Of a DNA stretch of 60,000 nucleotides, positions 37,176 to 47,614 are shown piece after piece. Each line of letters begins with the position of its first letter. Position 1 is the stretch's first letter. The notes beneath the pieces are model-generated. The model did no database searches. It was not told where the DNA came from and worked only from the letters and a program-made list of their open reading frames with translations. The position numbers and the translations under genes are program-made. Source of the DNA: Adiantum capillus-veneris (taxonomy: Eukaryota; Streptophyta; Polypodiopsida; Polypodiales; Pteridaceae); the NCBI GenBank assembly GCA_014529385.2, contig CM043958.1, forward strand, positions 75,327,169 through 75,387,168, written 5' to 3'.

Positions 37176-37178
<3 letters not shown>
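36762..37178 (+). mobile_element. Non-coding LTR element (plus strand), right arm
   Basis: GAAACCCCTCTCTACAGTTG, CAGAATGCTCACTCCATC and GAGGGGGTTTTAGAGTTCA match the part of the internal region at 33045-32960 on the minus strand, exactly where the left arm (to 31983) would continue. This shows that the minus-strand element is inserted in it. The arm ends at (CT)n and a LINE-A fragment. Confidence 0.65.

Positions 37179-37255
<77 letters not shown>
37179..37255. repeat. (CT)n microsatellite, 77 nt
   Basis: It separates the LARD right arm from a LINE-A fragment, so here the tract lies at the 5' side of LINE-A. Confidence 0.95.
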
Positions 37256-37259
<4 letters not shown>

Positions 37260-38245
37260 AGCCACCCTTCCAGTACTCACTGAATGCACCATCTCCCACT
37301 CTTACACAGTCCGAGATCACCAGGCTCATCCGCCAGAACTTGACTCAGCTAGACACCATGAGGACATGGATACAGCCAGCACAGGAGCTGGGCACGAAGA
37401 TGACTTTCTGCAGAGAGCATCTTCTCCAACTTATGGAGGACGGTTTTGTGACGAGACCCTATACATGGACACCCACCTGTCCCATGGGATACGATGTGCT
37501 ATTGGCCAGATACGCACATCTTCACACCAGCTGCGGATTAAGACTGGGAGATACAGCGGAGTACCAACAGAGGCTAGGACATGCCCCTTGTGTGACAGGG
37601 AGCCTGAGACAGAGTTGCACTACACATGCCGCTGCCCCGTCTACTACGAGATACGAGGCCGCTTCCATTGCTTGTTCAGAGAGGGTTTTGGACCACTCTC
37701 CAGAGTCATGTTTGTTCTTGCTCAAGCTGCGCAGACAAAGAGAGAGCATGATGAGAGGAGAGGCTAGCTAGTCTCAGAGACGGATCACAGATTTCTTTAG
37801 AGCAGACACTGGACAGCCGAAGGAGCTACTACCACAGCAGAGCTCACATTCGTCTCGCACCAAAGGCACACTGATCGACCGAGCAATTGAGATGGGGAGA
37901 TCCAGACGCCCACGACTGCGGAGGACTACACATCATTGACGGAGGCTGCATCAGAGGATTCAGATCAGTTTGGCAAGGCATGCACGACGCCCGGTCAGAC
38001 TATTGACCATGGAGGAGATTGATGAGATCCGACAGCGACCGATGCTGGATCTCCTGTGATTTAGCTATTTAGCTATCCCAGCCACTTCGCTTAGTTCACA
38101 TTGAGCAGCTTAGGATTCCATAGTATTTTTATTTTATTATGTTGTTATTTTGTTACTCTGACTATCTATCAGATCCACCACATTGTAACTTTTTGGTCTC
38201 ATAGGTCACTTTGGCCTTTTGAAGACGTTAACATTTCATTTCATT

Positions 38246-38248
<3 letters not shown>
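37256..38248 (+). pseudogene. LINE-A 3' copy
   Basis: It runs in register with 17850-18865 (CCTTCCAGTACTCACT at 37265). Frames: FQYSLNAPSPTLTQSEITRL to LQLMEDGFV, then CPLC-x9-H-x4-C with CPVYYEIRGRFHCLFREGFG (37580-37700). A small deletion near 37705 joins SRVM to LKLRRQRE-like sequence. The basic C-terminal part (37890-38060) and 3' UTR end at (CT)n. The long frame 37133-37771 starts inside the microsatellite and is partly spurious. Confidence 0.8.

Positions 38249-38322
<74 letters not shown>
38249..38322. repeat. (CT)n-(CA)n tail of LINE-A
   Basis: CT to 38301 and CA to 38322, the same compound tail as at 18865-18983. Confidence 0.95.
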
Positions 38323-38323
<1 letters not shown>

Positions 38324-38474
38324 TCTTGTCTATTTCTCCCTCAGTGGTCTCTCTTCTTCACAGGAGCCTTGTTCATGTATGTAGCATTGTAGGTGTTCTA
38401 GATCAAGTCGAGATGTCCACCGGATCATGAGCCTGTTCTTGTCTTCATTACATCTTCCATTGCCACCTTTGACA
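38323..38474 (+). repeat. LTR 3' half after a LINE-A tail
   Basis: TGTCTATTTCTCCCTCAGTG, CCTTGTTCATGTATGTAGCA and the end TGCCACCTTTGACA. No primer site follows; the next sequence is LINE-A on the opposite strand. Confidence 0.75.
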
Positions 38475-38715
38475 ACATCTCCACCTATCAGTGCCACCAG
38501 ATCTATTGTGGTGGTCCACGGAAGGTCCCCATATATGGACTCCATAAAGCATAGTTGATGTCGCTAACGTATCCAAGAGCCATAACTTTGTTCATGGTTC
38601 CTGGAACTGAACCTGCAAACACATCCTCTCTAATCTGCCTAGAGCAGCATAAGCTCTGGTCAATCTAGTCCCAGCTGCTCTCCTCAATGAAAACACTTGC
38701 CCATTGAAGACTATC

Positions 38716-38717
<2 letters not shown>
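38475..38717 (-). pseudogene. LINE-A thumb-region fragment, minus strand
   Basis: The minus strand near 38700-38630 reads VFSLRRAAGTRLTRAYAALG, RLE, matching 17330-17410. The rest decays. It ends at a (GA)n tract on its 5' side. Confidence 0.65.

Positions 38718-38764
<47 letters not shown>
38718..38764. repeat. (GA)n microsatellite
   Basis: A perfect tract at the truncated 5' side of a minus-strand LINE-A fragment. Confidence 0.95.
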
Positions 38765-38767
<3 letters not shown>

Positions 38768-39219
38768 CTGTAAACTATGCCTATGAATGACCCAGCATGT
38801 AGTGTGTAGAATATGGCATTCAAAATAAACTTTGGCCTTGTGAGAAGTCATTTCTTAAATAGACTGCAAAAACACAACATGCCATCACCTTAGTATGGGG
38901 AATTCATGAGTCACACATGCACCGTAAAAACTCTCACTTGGCCTCTACACATGCATTTTCAAATCGTTCATTGATCATTATTCACCCTCCATTGTTTATT
39001 TCAGGAAGAAATACTATGCACACCCAAAATGCATCACAAACATCTGTTCTAGCAGGTTTTAGCCTGCCTTGAGCAGTATCTTGTACGATGTCCACGAAAG
39101 GAGGCTTTTGTGCACACTCCAGATGATATTTACATGTTTATTCAATATATTTTTTAATTGTAATAATCAGTATATTGCAAGGTAAAGTGCATGCAAAAAG
39201 GCATAATGCTCACACATAC
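38765..39219. other. ETHE1-like intron, no other gene seen
   Basis: AT-rich, short frames only. It is the 5' end of the 15.4-kb intron on the gene strand. Confidence 0.55.
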
Positions 39220-39327
39220 CTCCAAAAGGAGATTCCCAACATGAATCTTCTCCCCTGGGTCCACAAAAATGTCTGCCTTCGCACAACTTGCTCTTGATAT
39301 CAATGAACGAACGTTTGGCATTTGTTT
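39220..39327 (-). CDS. ETHE1: ETHE1-like exon, KQMPNVRSLISRAS
   Basis: Thirty-six codons from KQMPNVRSLISRASCAKAD to EKIHVGNLLLE. This is the segment between the H-x-H-x-D-H box and the PGHT motif in ETHE1 proteins (family pattern L-PG-KS-ISKASGA-AD). The acceptor is AATGTTACAG, the donor GAG|GTATGTGT. Phase 0 at both ends and no stop. Confidence 0.93.
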
Positions 39328-40940
39328 CTGTAACATTCAGAGCTTAGTCATACAGCTCAAAAACACAATCTTTATTATTGCAACCAAAAGCAATATTCAA
39401 AATAATTCTTCAACGGCTGTATAGCTGTGTCTGGATTCTGCTTGCACTTACAGTATAAAATTCTCCTAAAGTTTCATACAAGATGAACTCTCTACAAGAA
39501 GCAATAAATATAGAAAAGATGGTGGATGAAAAATTTAGCAACCTCTAGTAAAACAGAAGATCTTTTCATAGAAACTAGTGACTGCAAAAATTCTCTATTA
39601 GGAACAGAACAGTTTTGATGAGCACTTAGTCAAGCTCTGATTTCAAACCATAAAACTGAAAATGATCATAATTGGTCTGTTTGTGAGCATCATTCATTCC
39701 ACTACTAGTCATTTTCCCCTTCATGGTCTGTACTTGACCATCCCAAGCCAGTTGATTAACTTTACCGGTACAAGTAGTGAATTTCCTTGGCCACAGCCTC
39801 TTAACCATGTGCTTTTTTTACTTTTTATTACCAAAAACCTCCTCAGGATGCCCACAGCCAATGCAAACTGAGGGGTGTCCACTGTAGGCCATCCAGACTC
39901 CCACTGGTGTCCCTCTGTTTGCAACCAGCAGCTGAAAAACAGTAATCCTGCAAGCTTGGAAACCAGACCAGAAATTGACCAGAAATCAGATAGAAAATCT
40001 TTAGGAAGGCCCTGGCATTGTAGCAAGAAAGTAAGTACTGTGCTCCCTATGAGAGGGGTTGCCTCTGTGCAGTATGCCGAAGTCTCAGTCACATCCACAG
40101 TTGAATACTCAGACAGCACGGTAGACACTGTAAGAAAGTCGCAGCACACCACAAGACACCTTAGGAGAACATCTAACAATGCTCAGAAAAATGAAGCAAC
40201 TCACGCATTGCCACAAGACTACTACAAGACCATGACCAGAGAGTGACAACCGGCTAGTAGCACACCCTAGTCGAGATCAAGACAATGGGGGGCAGGGGCT
40301 TAAGTTGCAATGGAGAGGTGCAAACTCTAGACTTGGACTAGTACGACAGTGTAGCGAGAGTTACAACCGACTCAATGAAGATACTTCTAACTCAATGACT
40401 CATGATAATCCATACGGTACATCCCACCGAAGATATATCTGCTCAAAATATCTAAATAAGTGGTCTGGCTACAACCGTTAGCTATCACAGGATGAGGGTA
40501 AGAATGGGTGTTAGTCCACAGGTATGGGTGCCCTTCTGGTCTATCCACTGGTATACTGGTCTACACAGCTACAGCTTGGTCCCTGGTCCACCTGGCTACT
40601 CTCATACACTGGTTCACACACCTACACCATGGTACCCTAGTCACAAGGGCCATATGGCTGAATGGCCTCTAGCTGGAGCACCTTTTCAGTCCTTGCCTCT
40701 AGAATCACTCTCCAACCTTTACAGTCGTGACCCACCGCCACTTGTCACCCCTACCATGGCTATATCACTGTAGCTAGCTACAGATTGTCCACCATTGAGC
40801 CACTCACCGTCCCAGTAAGGCGTATCGAGAGGGGCTGAATGTACTCAAAACAAATTGAATCAATACAGCCAAAAGAGAAAGTACTCTGCAGAAGTGAGCT
40901 ATATGCAGATGAGAGGTGGCTGTGTAGAGACACTACGAGA
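39328..40940. other. ETHE1-like intron, no gene seen
   Basis: Two minus- or plus-strand frames of 123-152 codons (39721-40246) overlap each other antisense and show no domain. 40480-40780 is locally repetitive (CACTGGT, CTACAC motifs). I see no clear mobile element. Confidence 0.5.
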
Positions 40941-41024
40941 TTGCATAGCAATTTTTTTTTCCCCACCTCTCTTTCTACACATGTGCCCTTTCTCTCTCTA
41001 CGCTTGGTTGGAGTCCCGGGGTTG

Positions 41025-41245
41025 CAGCGAGAGCGCGAGGGAGTAGAAGGGGCAGCAGTGTGGAGCAGCAGCAGCGAGAGCAGGGGCGCGAGAGAGGGAT
41101 GAAGAGAGGCTAGGCAAGGGCAGCGGGAGCAGCAGCACGGGGGGGGGTAGCGCGTGCGGGAGCAGGGAGCGGGGGGGGGGGGGGGGGGCTAGGCAGGGGG
41201 TTGGAGCAAAGAGCAAGGAGGGGGTAGCGCGAGCGGGAACAGGGA

Positions 41246-41300
<55 letters not shown>

Positions 41301-41587
41301 AAAACTCCAGAGGGGGTAGCGCAGCGGGAGTAGGAGCAGGGGGAGGGCGTAGAGCGAGCGGGAGCAAGAGCAGGGGGAGGGGGTAGCACGTGCGGGAGCA
41401 GGGAACCGGGGGGCTAGGCAGGGGCGCGGGAGCAGGAAGGGGGTAGCGCAAGCGGGAGCAGGGACGGGGGGGGGGGGGAAGAGAGAGAGAGAGAGAGGGA
41501 GAGAGAGAGAGATGAATAGCGTAGAGAGAACACGTAGAGAGTCTCTGCCCGCGTAGAGAGAGAAAGAGAGGAAAAAAAATATTGCAC

Positions 41588-41648
<61 letters not shown>

Positions 41649-41700
41649 TGTGCCCGCGTAGAGAGAGAGGGAGGAAAAAAAAAACTTCTACCTCCCCCCT
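41025..41700 (+). repeat. G-rich tandem array with (GA)n tracts, upstream of LINE-A
   Basis: At least six imperfect units contain GGGGGTAGCGC, then GCGGGAGCAGGGA (near 41144, 41221, 41313, 41345, 41381 and 41437), with G runs of up to 19 nt. 41248-41297 and 41590-41646 are (GA)n. A second repeat, GCCCGCGTAGAGAGAGA with AGGAAAAAAAA, occurs at 41546 and 41653. It ends just before the LINE-A start codon at 41722 and could be its 5' UTR or promoter monomers. The Leu-Ser and Pro-rich frames are by-products. Confidence 0.6.
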
Positions 41701-41721
41701 GCCCTTTTGCGACCTTCAATC

Positions 41722-42950
41722 ATGAGGAAACAAAATGGCAAGGATGACCCTATGGAGGATGCAATTTAAAAATGCAAAGAAGAAATAAGCGAGTCCATCA
41801 ACAAGATCAATCGCCATCTCCTAGGTACTATTAACGCACTCGATGAGCGCGTGGCGGCACAGGAAAGCACTCTATACAGCATTAGGGCAACCACCTTGCC
41901 GGACCCACCAGAGACATGCCCGGAGACATGTTCTTTCTTTACTGCCGAGAGGGTAAAGAAAGCCGTTGACAAGATGAAGACAAGGAGAGCACATGATCAT
42001 GATGGGCTGGTAGCAGAGCACTTCATCCATGCCAGAGATATGCTTGCAGAGCTCCTTGCTATGATGTTTAATCGTGCCATGTATGAAGGCTTCCCTGAGA
42101 CTTGGAGTATGTCTACAATTGTGCCTATTTTCAATTCAGGAGATCCCATGATTCCCGGGAATTATCGCACCATCATGGTTGGTCACACATTAGCTAGGCT
42201 GTATGCATCCGTTCTTGAGTAGGAGCTGAGTAGATGGGCAGAGCGGGAGGGCATACGAGCACCAGGGCAAGCAGGATTCACAAGAGGTTTCTCCACTATT
42301 GACCAAATTCTGACACTCATAGCTATCATTGAGAAGGGTATACACCATGGCAAGAGGATCTATTGTAGCTTTGTGGATTTCCGAAAAGCTTTCGACACAG
42401 TGCCGAGAGCCAGACTTATACGCAGACTACAGGACATGGGTGTGCCTACAGAGCTGATCTAGGGTATTCTGGCTTTATACAGGACAGTGATGAGGTGGGT
42501 ACGCACTACTGAGGGAATGTCTGACATGGTCCACTCCACTATTGGAGTAAAGCAGGGATGCCCCCTATCTCCGACTCTTTTTGGGATGTATGTGGATGAG
42601 TTTTCGGACTATGTAGAGCGTCAGGGAGACAGAGAGGCTCAGCTAGCAGGGACATGGATTCCGTTGTTACTATATGCTGATGGTATTGTGTTGATTTCTA
42701 ACTCTCCAAAGAGGATGCAGCGTCATTTGGATGCTTTGCATACATTTGCTCATGACAATGGATTGTCTGTCAACTTGGGGAAAACCAAGGTTATGGTGTT
42801 CAACACCACACCACAGTGGGTCAGGAGGTCAACACCCACATGTACGTATGGCCAGGAGATTGTGGAGTACACACATGCATATACTTATCTTGGGGTAGTC
42901 TTCGGTGGACCAGTGTTTTCACTGAGGAGAGCATCAGAGACTATACTCAC
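41722..42950 (+). pseudogene. LINE-A reverse transcriptase body
   Basis: After a short N-terminal part (SINKINRHLLGTINALDERV), the sequence goes straight to the RT. Motifs: FTAERVKKAVDKMKTRRAHD, AGFTRGFSTIDQILTLIAII, CSFVDFRKAFDTVPRARLIR, GVKQGCPLSPTLFGMYVDEF, then YADG at 42673-42684 where active enzymes have YADD, and YTYLGVVFGGPVFSLRRA. Stops lie near 41767, 42220 and 42461. The endonuclease expected between start and RT is missing. The RT type (DFRKAFDTVPR, GVKQGCPLSPTLF) differs from plant L1, and the GDFxART endonuclease copy at 19.9 kb supports a jockey/RTE/I-like clade. The sequence switches to LINE-B at about 42950. Confidence 0.85.
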
Positions 42951-42957
42951 AGACTCC

Positions 42958-44842
42958 ATGAGGATCGTCTCATGAAATGTGTAAGGATTAGGAGGGCCCC
43001 AATTTCAGCGCCAAAGGAGTCGGTTGTGTCAGAAGCCTCAGCGATACGTTGTGGGGGAGGTTCGTCTCATGGAAAGTGCAGGGATTAGGAGGGCCCAAGT
43101 TTCAATGTGGTCGGTTCAAGGAGCTTCAGCGATGCCTTGTGCGCAGTGAAATTGATATTCTTATGCTACAGGAGCATCATCTTTATGAGAGCCGCATTAG
43201 ACGATGTGGTCAAATTTAGCGTGGTCGCTATGAGACATTTTGGTCAGCTGCATTTGGATCTGGAGGTATCCAGGGAGGGGTATGTATGACTATTGCAGAT
43301 TCTTGGCAGCAGGCCATTGTGGGCAGAGGTATTATTGTGCCAGGTAGAGCTCAGTAGATTACTATGCAGGTTCACGGTTGCCTCATGGGTTTCCTCAACA
43401 TATATGCGCGCCCAATGTGGCAAGTGCACGAGTAGAGTTTTGGTCTCATGTTGTTGAGTCTTTGCCGCATGTAGAGCAGTGGCGTGTTGCGAGGGACTTC
43501 AACATGTTGGAGGACCCCTCTGACAGAATTGGAGGTGGCCATGCTACGGTGCATGGGGCTGAGTTGGCAGCTTTGGAGCACTTAGGCTTTGTGATGACTA
43601 TGAGGGTTTTCGATGTTTGGCAACACTCGGGCTTTGTGAGTCTCCCAGACAGCTTGATTTTCTCTCGCTCTGACCGCAAGGTAGGAGCAGTGCATCTATC
43701 TCAGATAGATCGCTTCTACGCCAGTGACCACATTTGTGACATGGGGGGATCTATGTACATCCTGGTAGGGACTACTTTTTCCGGCCACACGCCAATGATT
43801 CTCACTGTGACAGACAGACAGAGGAGGGGGGGGGTGCGATGCTACGCATTCCGAAGAGGATCTTGCTGGATCCAGAGCTTAGAGAGCGAGTGGAGGCACT
43901 CTAGACAGAGAGCTTGGACAAGCAAGACACCCGTAGTAGTAGAGTGGCCTCTGGACTGACAGAGCTTAGTCGCTTCTTCCTTCAAGAGTCTGCAACTCGC
44001 TTGGCTGCAGCTCGAGAAGAGGAGAAGCGTCTTTGACGGGGCATTGTTTCCTTGCAGAGGATGCACGAGCAGCATCCACACAGTCCTTGGTTGGAGGAGC
44101 AGAAGCAGCAGGCTAGGTAGGAGTTGACTAGCATTGAGGAGCGGCGTCATGAGTTTACCTTCCATCGGCAGGCATCTTAGTGGACCCAGGTGGGTGGCAG
44201 AGTTACTAGGAAGTTCTTTGAGACAGTGGGGCCACGCCATTCGCACACGAGTGTTAATCAGGTGAGGAGACCTGACAGATCAATTGCTTCAAAGCCTGAG
44301 GATATGCATGCAGTTACTACTGACTTCTACCGCAATCTGCTGTCAACTGAGCCTCAGTCAGAGCGTCAAGATGCATGCAGAGAGCAGGTTTGGGCACAAA
44401 TGCCTTGCCTTGTTACTAAGGAGATGTGAAAGAGACTTGAGCTTCCCCTCCAACTAGAGGAGCTCCATGAGGCCCTCAGAGCACTCCCCCGAGGTACTTG
44501 TCCACGTAAGGATGGTTTGACTCCTAGCTTTTTCTTGGAGTACTGGGACTTGCTTGGTTCAGATCTTTGCAACGCATTCCAGTACGTTTTGCACAATGGC
44601 AAGATGCCTGATAGCATGAGTGAGGGCTTGATCTACCTGATTCTTAAGGAGGGAGGCTCCTTGGATAAGATTCGACAGCGGGGACCCATTACCATCCACA
44701 ACTCATCCTACAAAATTCTAGCAAAGGCTCTGAACTTGAGGATCCACCCACTGCTAGAGAGCATTATACATGGGACCCAGACAGGTTTTGTCAAGGAGCC
44801 TAGTGCGTCTTCACTTTTTGGGAGGCGTCTGCCCTAGCGCGT
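42958..44842 (+). pseudogene. L1-type LINE (LINE-B) with endonuclease and RT N-terminus
   Basis: It opens with the L1 ORF2 start MRIVS-NV-GLGGP (42958), which has stops for the expected Trp and Arg. The same N-terminus is repeated 97 bp later (FVSWKVQGLGGPKFQCGRFK at about 43057). The APE-type endonuclease follows: EIDILMLQEHHLYESR, YAPN, ARDFNMLEDPSDRIGG, SLPDSLIFSRSDRK, SQIDRFYAS, GHTPM, with two stops. After a shift at the G run near 43825 comes the linker and RT N-terminus, matching 1672-2400. It breaks off at TGFVKE (about 44800). It is not functional. Confidence 0.85.
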
Positions 44843-44925
44843 CTCTGAGTGGCTACCATCAGATTCGTATTAGGCCAAAGGATGTGCACAAGACAGCGTT
44901 CAGGACGATATTTTCTTTTCTCCAA
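44843..44925 (+). pseudogene. Ty3/gypsy RT fragment fused to LINE-B
   Basis: Within a 89-codon frame (44770-45039) the reading LSGYHQIRIRPKDVHKTAFR is the gypsy RT motif that follows the first catalytic Asp. It directly follows LINE-B sequence and is lost within about 80 bp, so the junction is a chimera of two unrelated retroelements. Confidence 0.7.
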
Positions 44926-45379
44926 AAAAAGATGCTTCCATTTGTTAAGAAAAACTGCCCATGGGGCTACAGGTGCATGTGCTTTTCATGCTATGTTGAA
45001 CTTGCCCATACAGGTGACTTGTTCAGCTTCACAACTTGATTGAATGACAGGGATCTTCAATAAATGGAAGATACACTGAGTGTAAAGCTCATGAAGAAAT
45101 CGAAGGTTATCTTTGACTTTTCTCTACTTAAAGAGAGAGAAAGGTCAAAATTACTTCCTACTGGGGATGATAAAGAATTAAAGCCAAAACTAGTCTTCTC
45201 TACACACTAATACATTTATAGTAATTGACAATTACAAAACTCAAACCTCAAAGGGCAGAATTACTTCCTGCCAGCTATGCGAAGGAATTCAAACCAATGA
45301 ATATGCTGTAAATATTAAAAACCTCAAACCTTTCACAAGCACTAAGCACCTAGCTGTGTAGATTCAAAAAACCTCAGAC
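44926..45379. other. ETHE1-like intron, no other gene seen
   Basis: Short frames only. AATTACTTCCT(A/G)C(C/T) occurs at about 45140 and 45262 as part of a loose 115-bp repeat (45130-45190 against 45250-45300). Confidence 0.5.
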
Positions 45380-45508
45380 CTTGATAAGACCAGTCCCCGT
45401 GATATGATCAGCATGAACATGGGTGTTCATGGCATAGATTAGCTTCAGTCCAAGCTGTTTTACAAGATTCAAATCTCTATCAACCGTCTGGTCCACGGGG
45501 TCAACCAG
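45380..45508 (-). CDS. ETHE1: ETHE1-like exon with H-x-H-x-D-H metal box
   Basis: Forty-three codons, [20 protein letters not shown] to GTGLIK, include [13 protein letters not shown], the T-H-x-H-x-D-H signature of metallo-beta-lactamase-fold enzymes in the ETHE1 form. The acceptor is TATGTTTTGCAG, the donor AAG|GTCTGAGG. It is phase 0 and would be preceded by the exon(s) with the transit peptide and the LLAD segment, which I could not find to the right. The next exon is 6.05 kb away. Confidence 0.95.
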
Positions 45509-46332
45509 CTGCAAAACATATCTAAATTATTAACCATGAGATGAAGCATTCCTTTACCACATACATACACAGCAGATGAGAAAAGAAGAATTAAAGGAAA
45601 AAACTGTGTTCGAGGTGAGTGCGTGGGTTAAATGGTATTTGCTCACCTCTATACCAGTATAGGTTGACCTAGAGGTGCACCCAAATGCTAGAGAGGGCTT
45701 CCAGCTAATCAATATGCCATCTCATCTTAAATGGTGCAACTGAACCAAAAAGGGTCAATTGACTAATAAAAGGTCTAGGTCAACAATAATGGACCAAAAG
45801 GAAAAATATGCATGTGCACATGCATTAGTGCAATTTTGAGCCCATTTGCAGGGCCTTTAGTAGAGAGAGGAAAAGGACTCGTCCAATCAAGAAAGGGCCA
45901 ACATTACTTTGGAAAATAGGTTAATAATTTCTTAGGAATATTAGCCACTTACCCATACGACGAACACTTTCTCCTTTTCACGGGGTGGAAGTGGCTTCAT
46001 TTAATATAGCTTTCGTCATCATTAAAGATAAAACATGTTACAAAACTTTTGCTGGGGGTATATTTTGACAATTTTGACCTAAAAATGCATCCAGAATGCT
46101 CCAAAGCCTTAAAAACAACTACATACTTGCGTCATTCGGACATCGAGAGAGAAGGATATGGGCCAAAAAGGGTCAAAAAGCCAGAAGTGCCGAGCATAGC
46201 GATTTGGCCATTCCATTTGAAATGAAATGGCCTCTGCGCATTGATCAGCACTTTGCTTTCGAGTCTTTTTTTGCCCCCACTGGGCTTGGTTATGCATTGT
46301 TTAGTGTCCACACGTACAGTTACACAAGTTTC
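45509..46332. other. No gene seen
   Basis: Presumably upstream intron of the ETHE1-like gene. CTCTATACCAGTATAGG near 45648 is a partial palindrome. No further exon was recognised. Confidence 0.5.
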
Positions 46333-46790
46333 TAACGTAAAAGAGTCACGCATTCTTACTTGCTGACATCATTAGATTTTAACCTTTTTACACCATGTGC
46401 CATGTCAAGTTCACTTTTCAAAGTGATGGTTTGTCCTTCTCAACCTAATCCCTTTAAGGCTTCGCCTTTTGAGTGGTTTTCTATAGAGAGAAATTCCATT
46501 TCTTATAAGACCCTCCAAAAGAGCTCAAAAATTTCTTAATGCCAAGGCTAATCTGGCCATACAACCATGCCATGCAACCTAGGTTGCCACCATCTTATGA
46601 TAACGTAAAGGAGTCACATATACTCACTTGCTGACGTCATTAAATTTTGATATTTTTAGACCATCTGCAGTGTCAAGTTCACTTTTCACAGTGATGGTTT
46701 GTCCTTTTCTACCAAATCCCTTCAAGGCTACACCTTTCAAGTGGTTTTCTTGAGAGAGAAATTCCATTTCTTACAAGGCCCTCCAATCTT
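46333..46790. repeat. Direct duplication, 268-bp offset
   Basis: 46333-46520 and 46601-46790 share TAACGTAAA(A/G)GAGTCAC, CTTGCTGACRTCATTA, AAGTTCACTTTTCA, AGTGATGGTTTGTCCTT, GAGAGAAATTCCATTTCTTA in order. They are diverged and non-coding. Confidence 0.75.
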
Positions 46791-47161
46791 GAAAATTAGA
46801 GAAAGAATCAAACTTCATATCAAGAAAGTTTTCTAGACAAATCATCAAGTAATGCTTAGACCATTGAGAGCCGGAAATTGAAACCGTCACCGGATGTAGC
46901 CTCTGGACAACTCACCCTGTCATCTCCGCCTCACGTGGTGTAGGGTGGACACCTCCATGTTGATGCCACCTAGCTCAGTTGTTGCAGCTAGGATGCAAGA
47001 ATCCGACCAAAAAACACCAAATGCACTAGGGCGTCCTATGCGTGGTAGACTAACAATATGCATGTCTGACACTAAGAAAGGGGGAGAGAGAGAAAGATCT
47101 TTTGACGTCTATTAGTAGACAGAGAGACGGAGATAGTGGGAACCAAGAGAAGGAGACATTA

Positions 47162-47164
<3 letters not shown>
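46791..47164. other. No gene seen
   Basis: No coding or repeat evidence apart from GA-rich sequence near 47081. Confidence 0.5.

Positions 47165-47237
<73 letters not shown>
47165..47237. repeat. (GA)n microsatellite, 73 nt
   Basis: A perfect tract, followed by a (GT)n-rich stretch to about 47295. Confidence 0.95.
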
Positions 47238-47239
<2 letters not shown>

Positions 47240-47344
47240 TGTGTATGTGAGAGGCTATGTAGGGCAAGTGCGTAAGTGGGGGTGTGTGTGTGTGTACGTT
47301 AGATTAGGAGGGAGAGATTATTTGGCCCCAGGCCGCCATGCTTG

Positions 47345-47346
<2 letters not shown>

Positions 47347-47387
<41 letters not shown>

Positions 47388-47470
47388 ATTAACGTCCACG
47401 GGAGGCCAAACTCGACCTATGGGACAAAGATACTTCATTACATTCCACTTCGGGCATCGATAAGAAGAAA
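47347..47470 (-). mobile_element. LINE-A 3' terminus, minus strand, with (GA)n tail
   Basis: On the minus strand TCCCATAGGTCGAGTTTGGC, CTCCCGTGGACGTTAATAGA passes into (CT)n (plus strand (GA)n 47347-47384). This is a diverged form of the LINE-A 3' end. Only the end is present. Confidence 0.6.
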
Positions 47471-47500
47471 AAATCAAGAATCCACTTATGACTAGGCCTT

Positions 47501-47503
<3 letters not shown>

Positions 47504-47562
<59 letters not shown>
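47504..47562. repeat. (GA)n microsatellite
   Basis: A perfect tract. The Leu-Ser frames on the minus strand are by-products. Confidence 0.95.
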
Positions 47563-47564
<2 letters not shown>

Positions 47565-47614
47565 GGTCTCTGAAAGGCCTAGTTGACAAATCAATGTACA
47601 TATGTGATATATCT

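Noticed and set aside
37133-37250. N-terminal part of a 212-codon frame as a signal peptide protein
   Set aside because: The Leu-Ser run is a (CT)n tract. Only the part after 37260 is LINE-A.
39721-40246. 152-codon minus and 123-codon plus frames
   Set aside because: They overlap antisense inside an intron, lack domains and splice context, and their termini look random.
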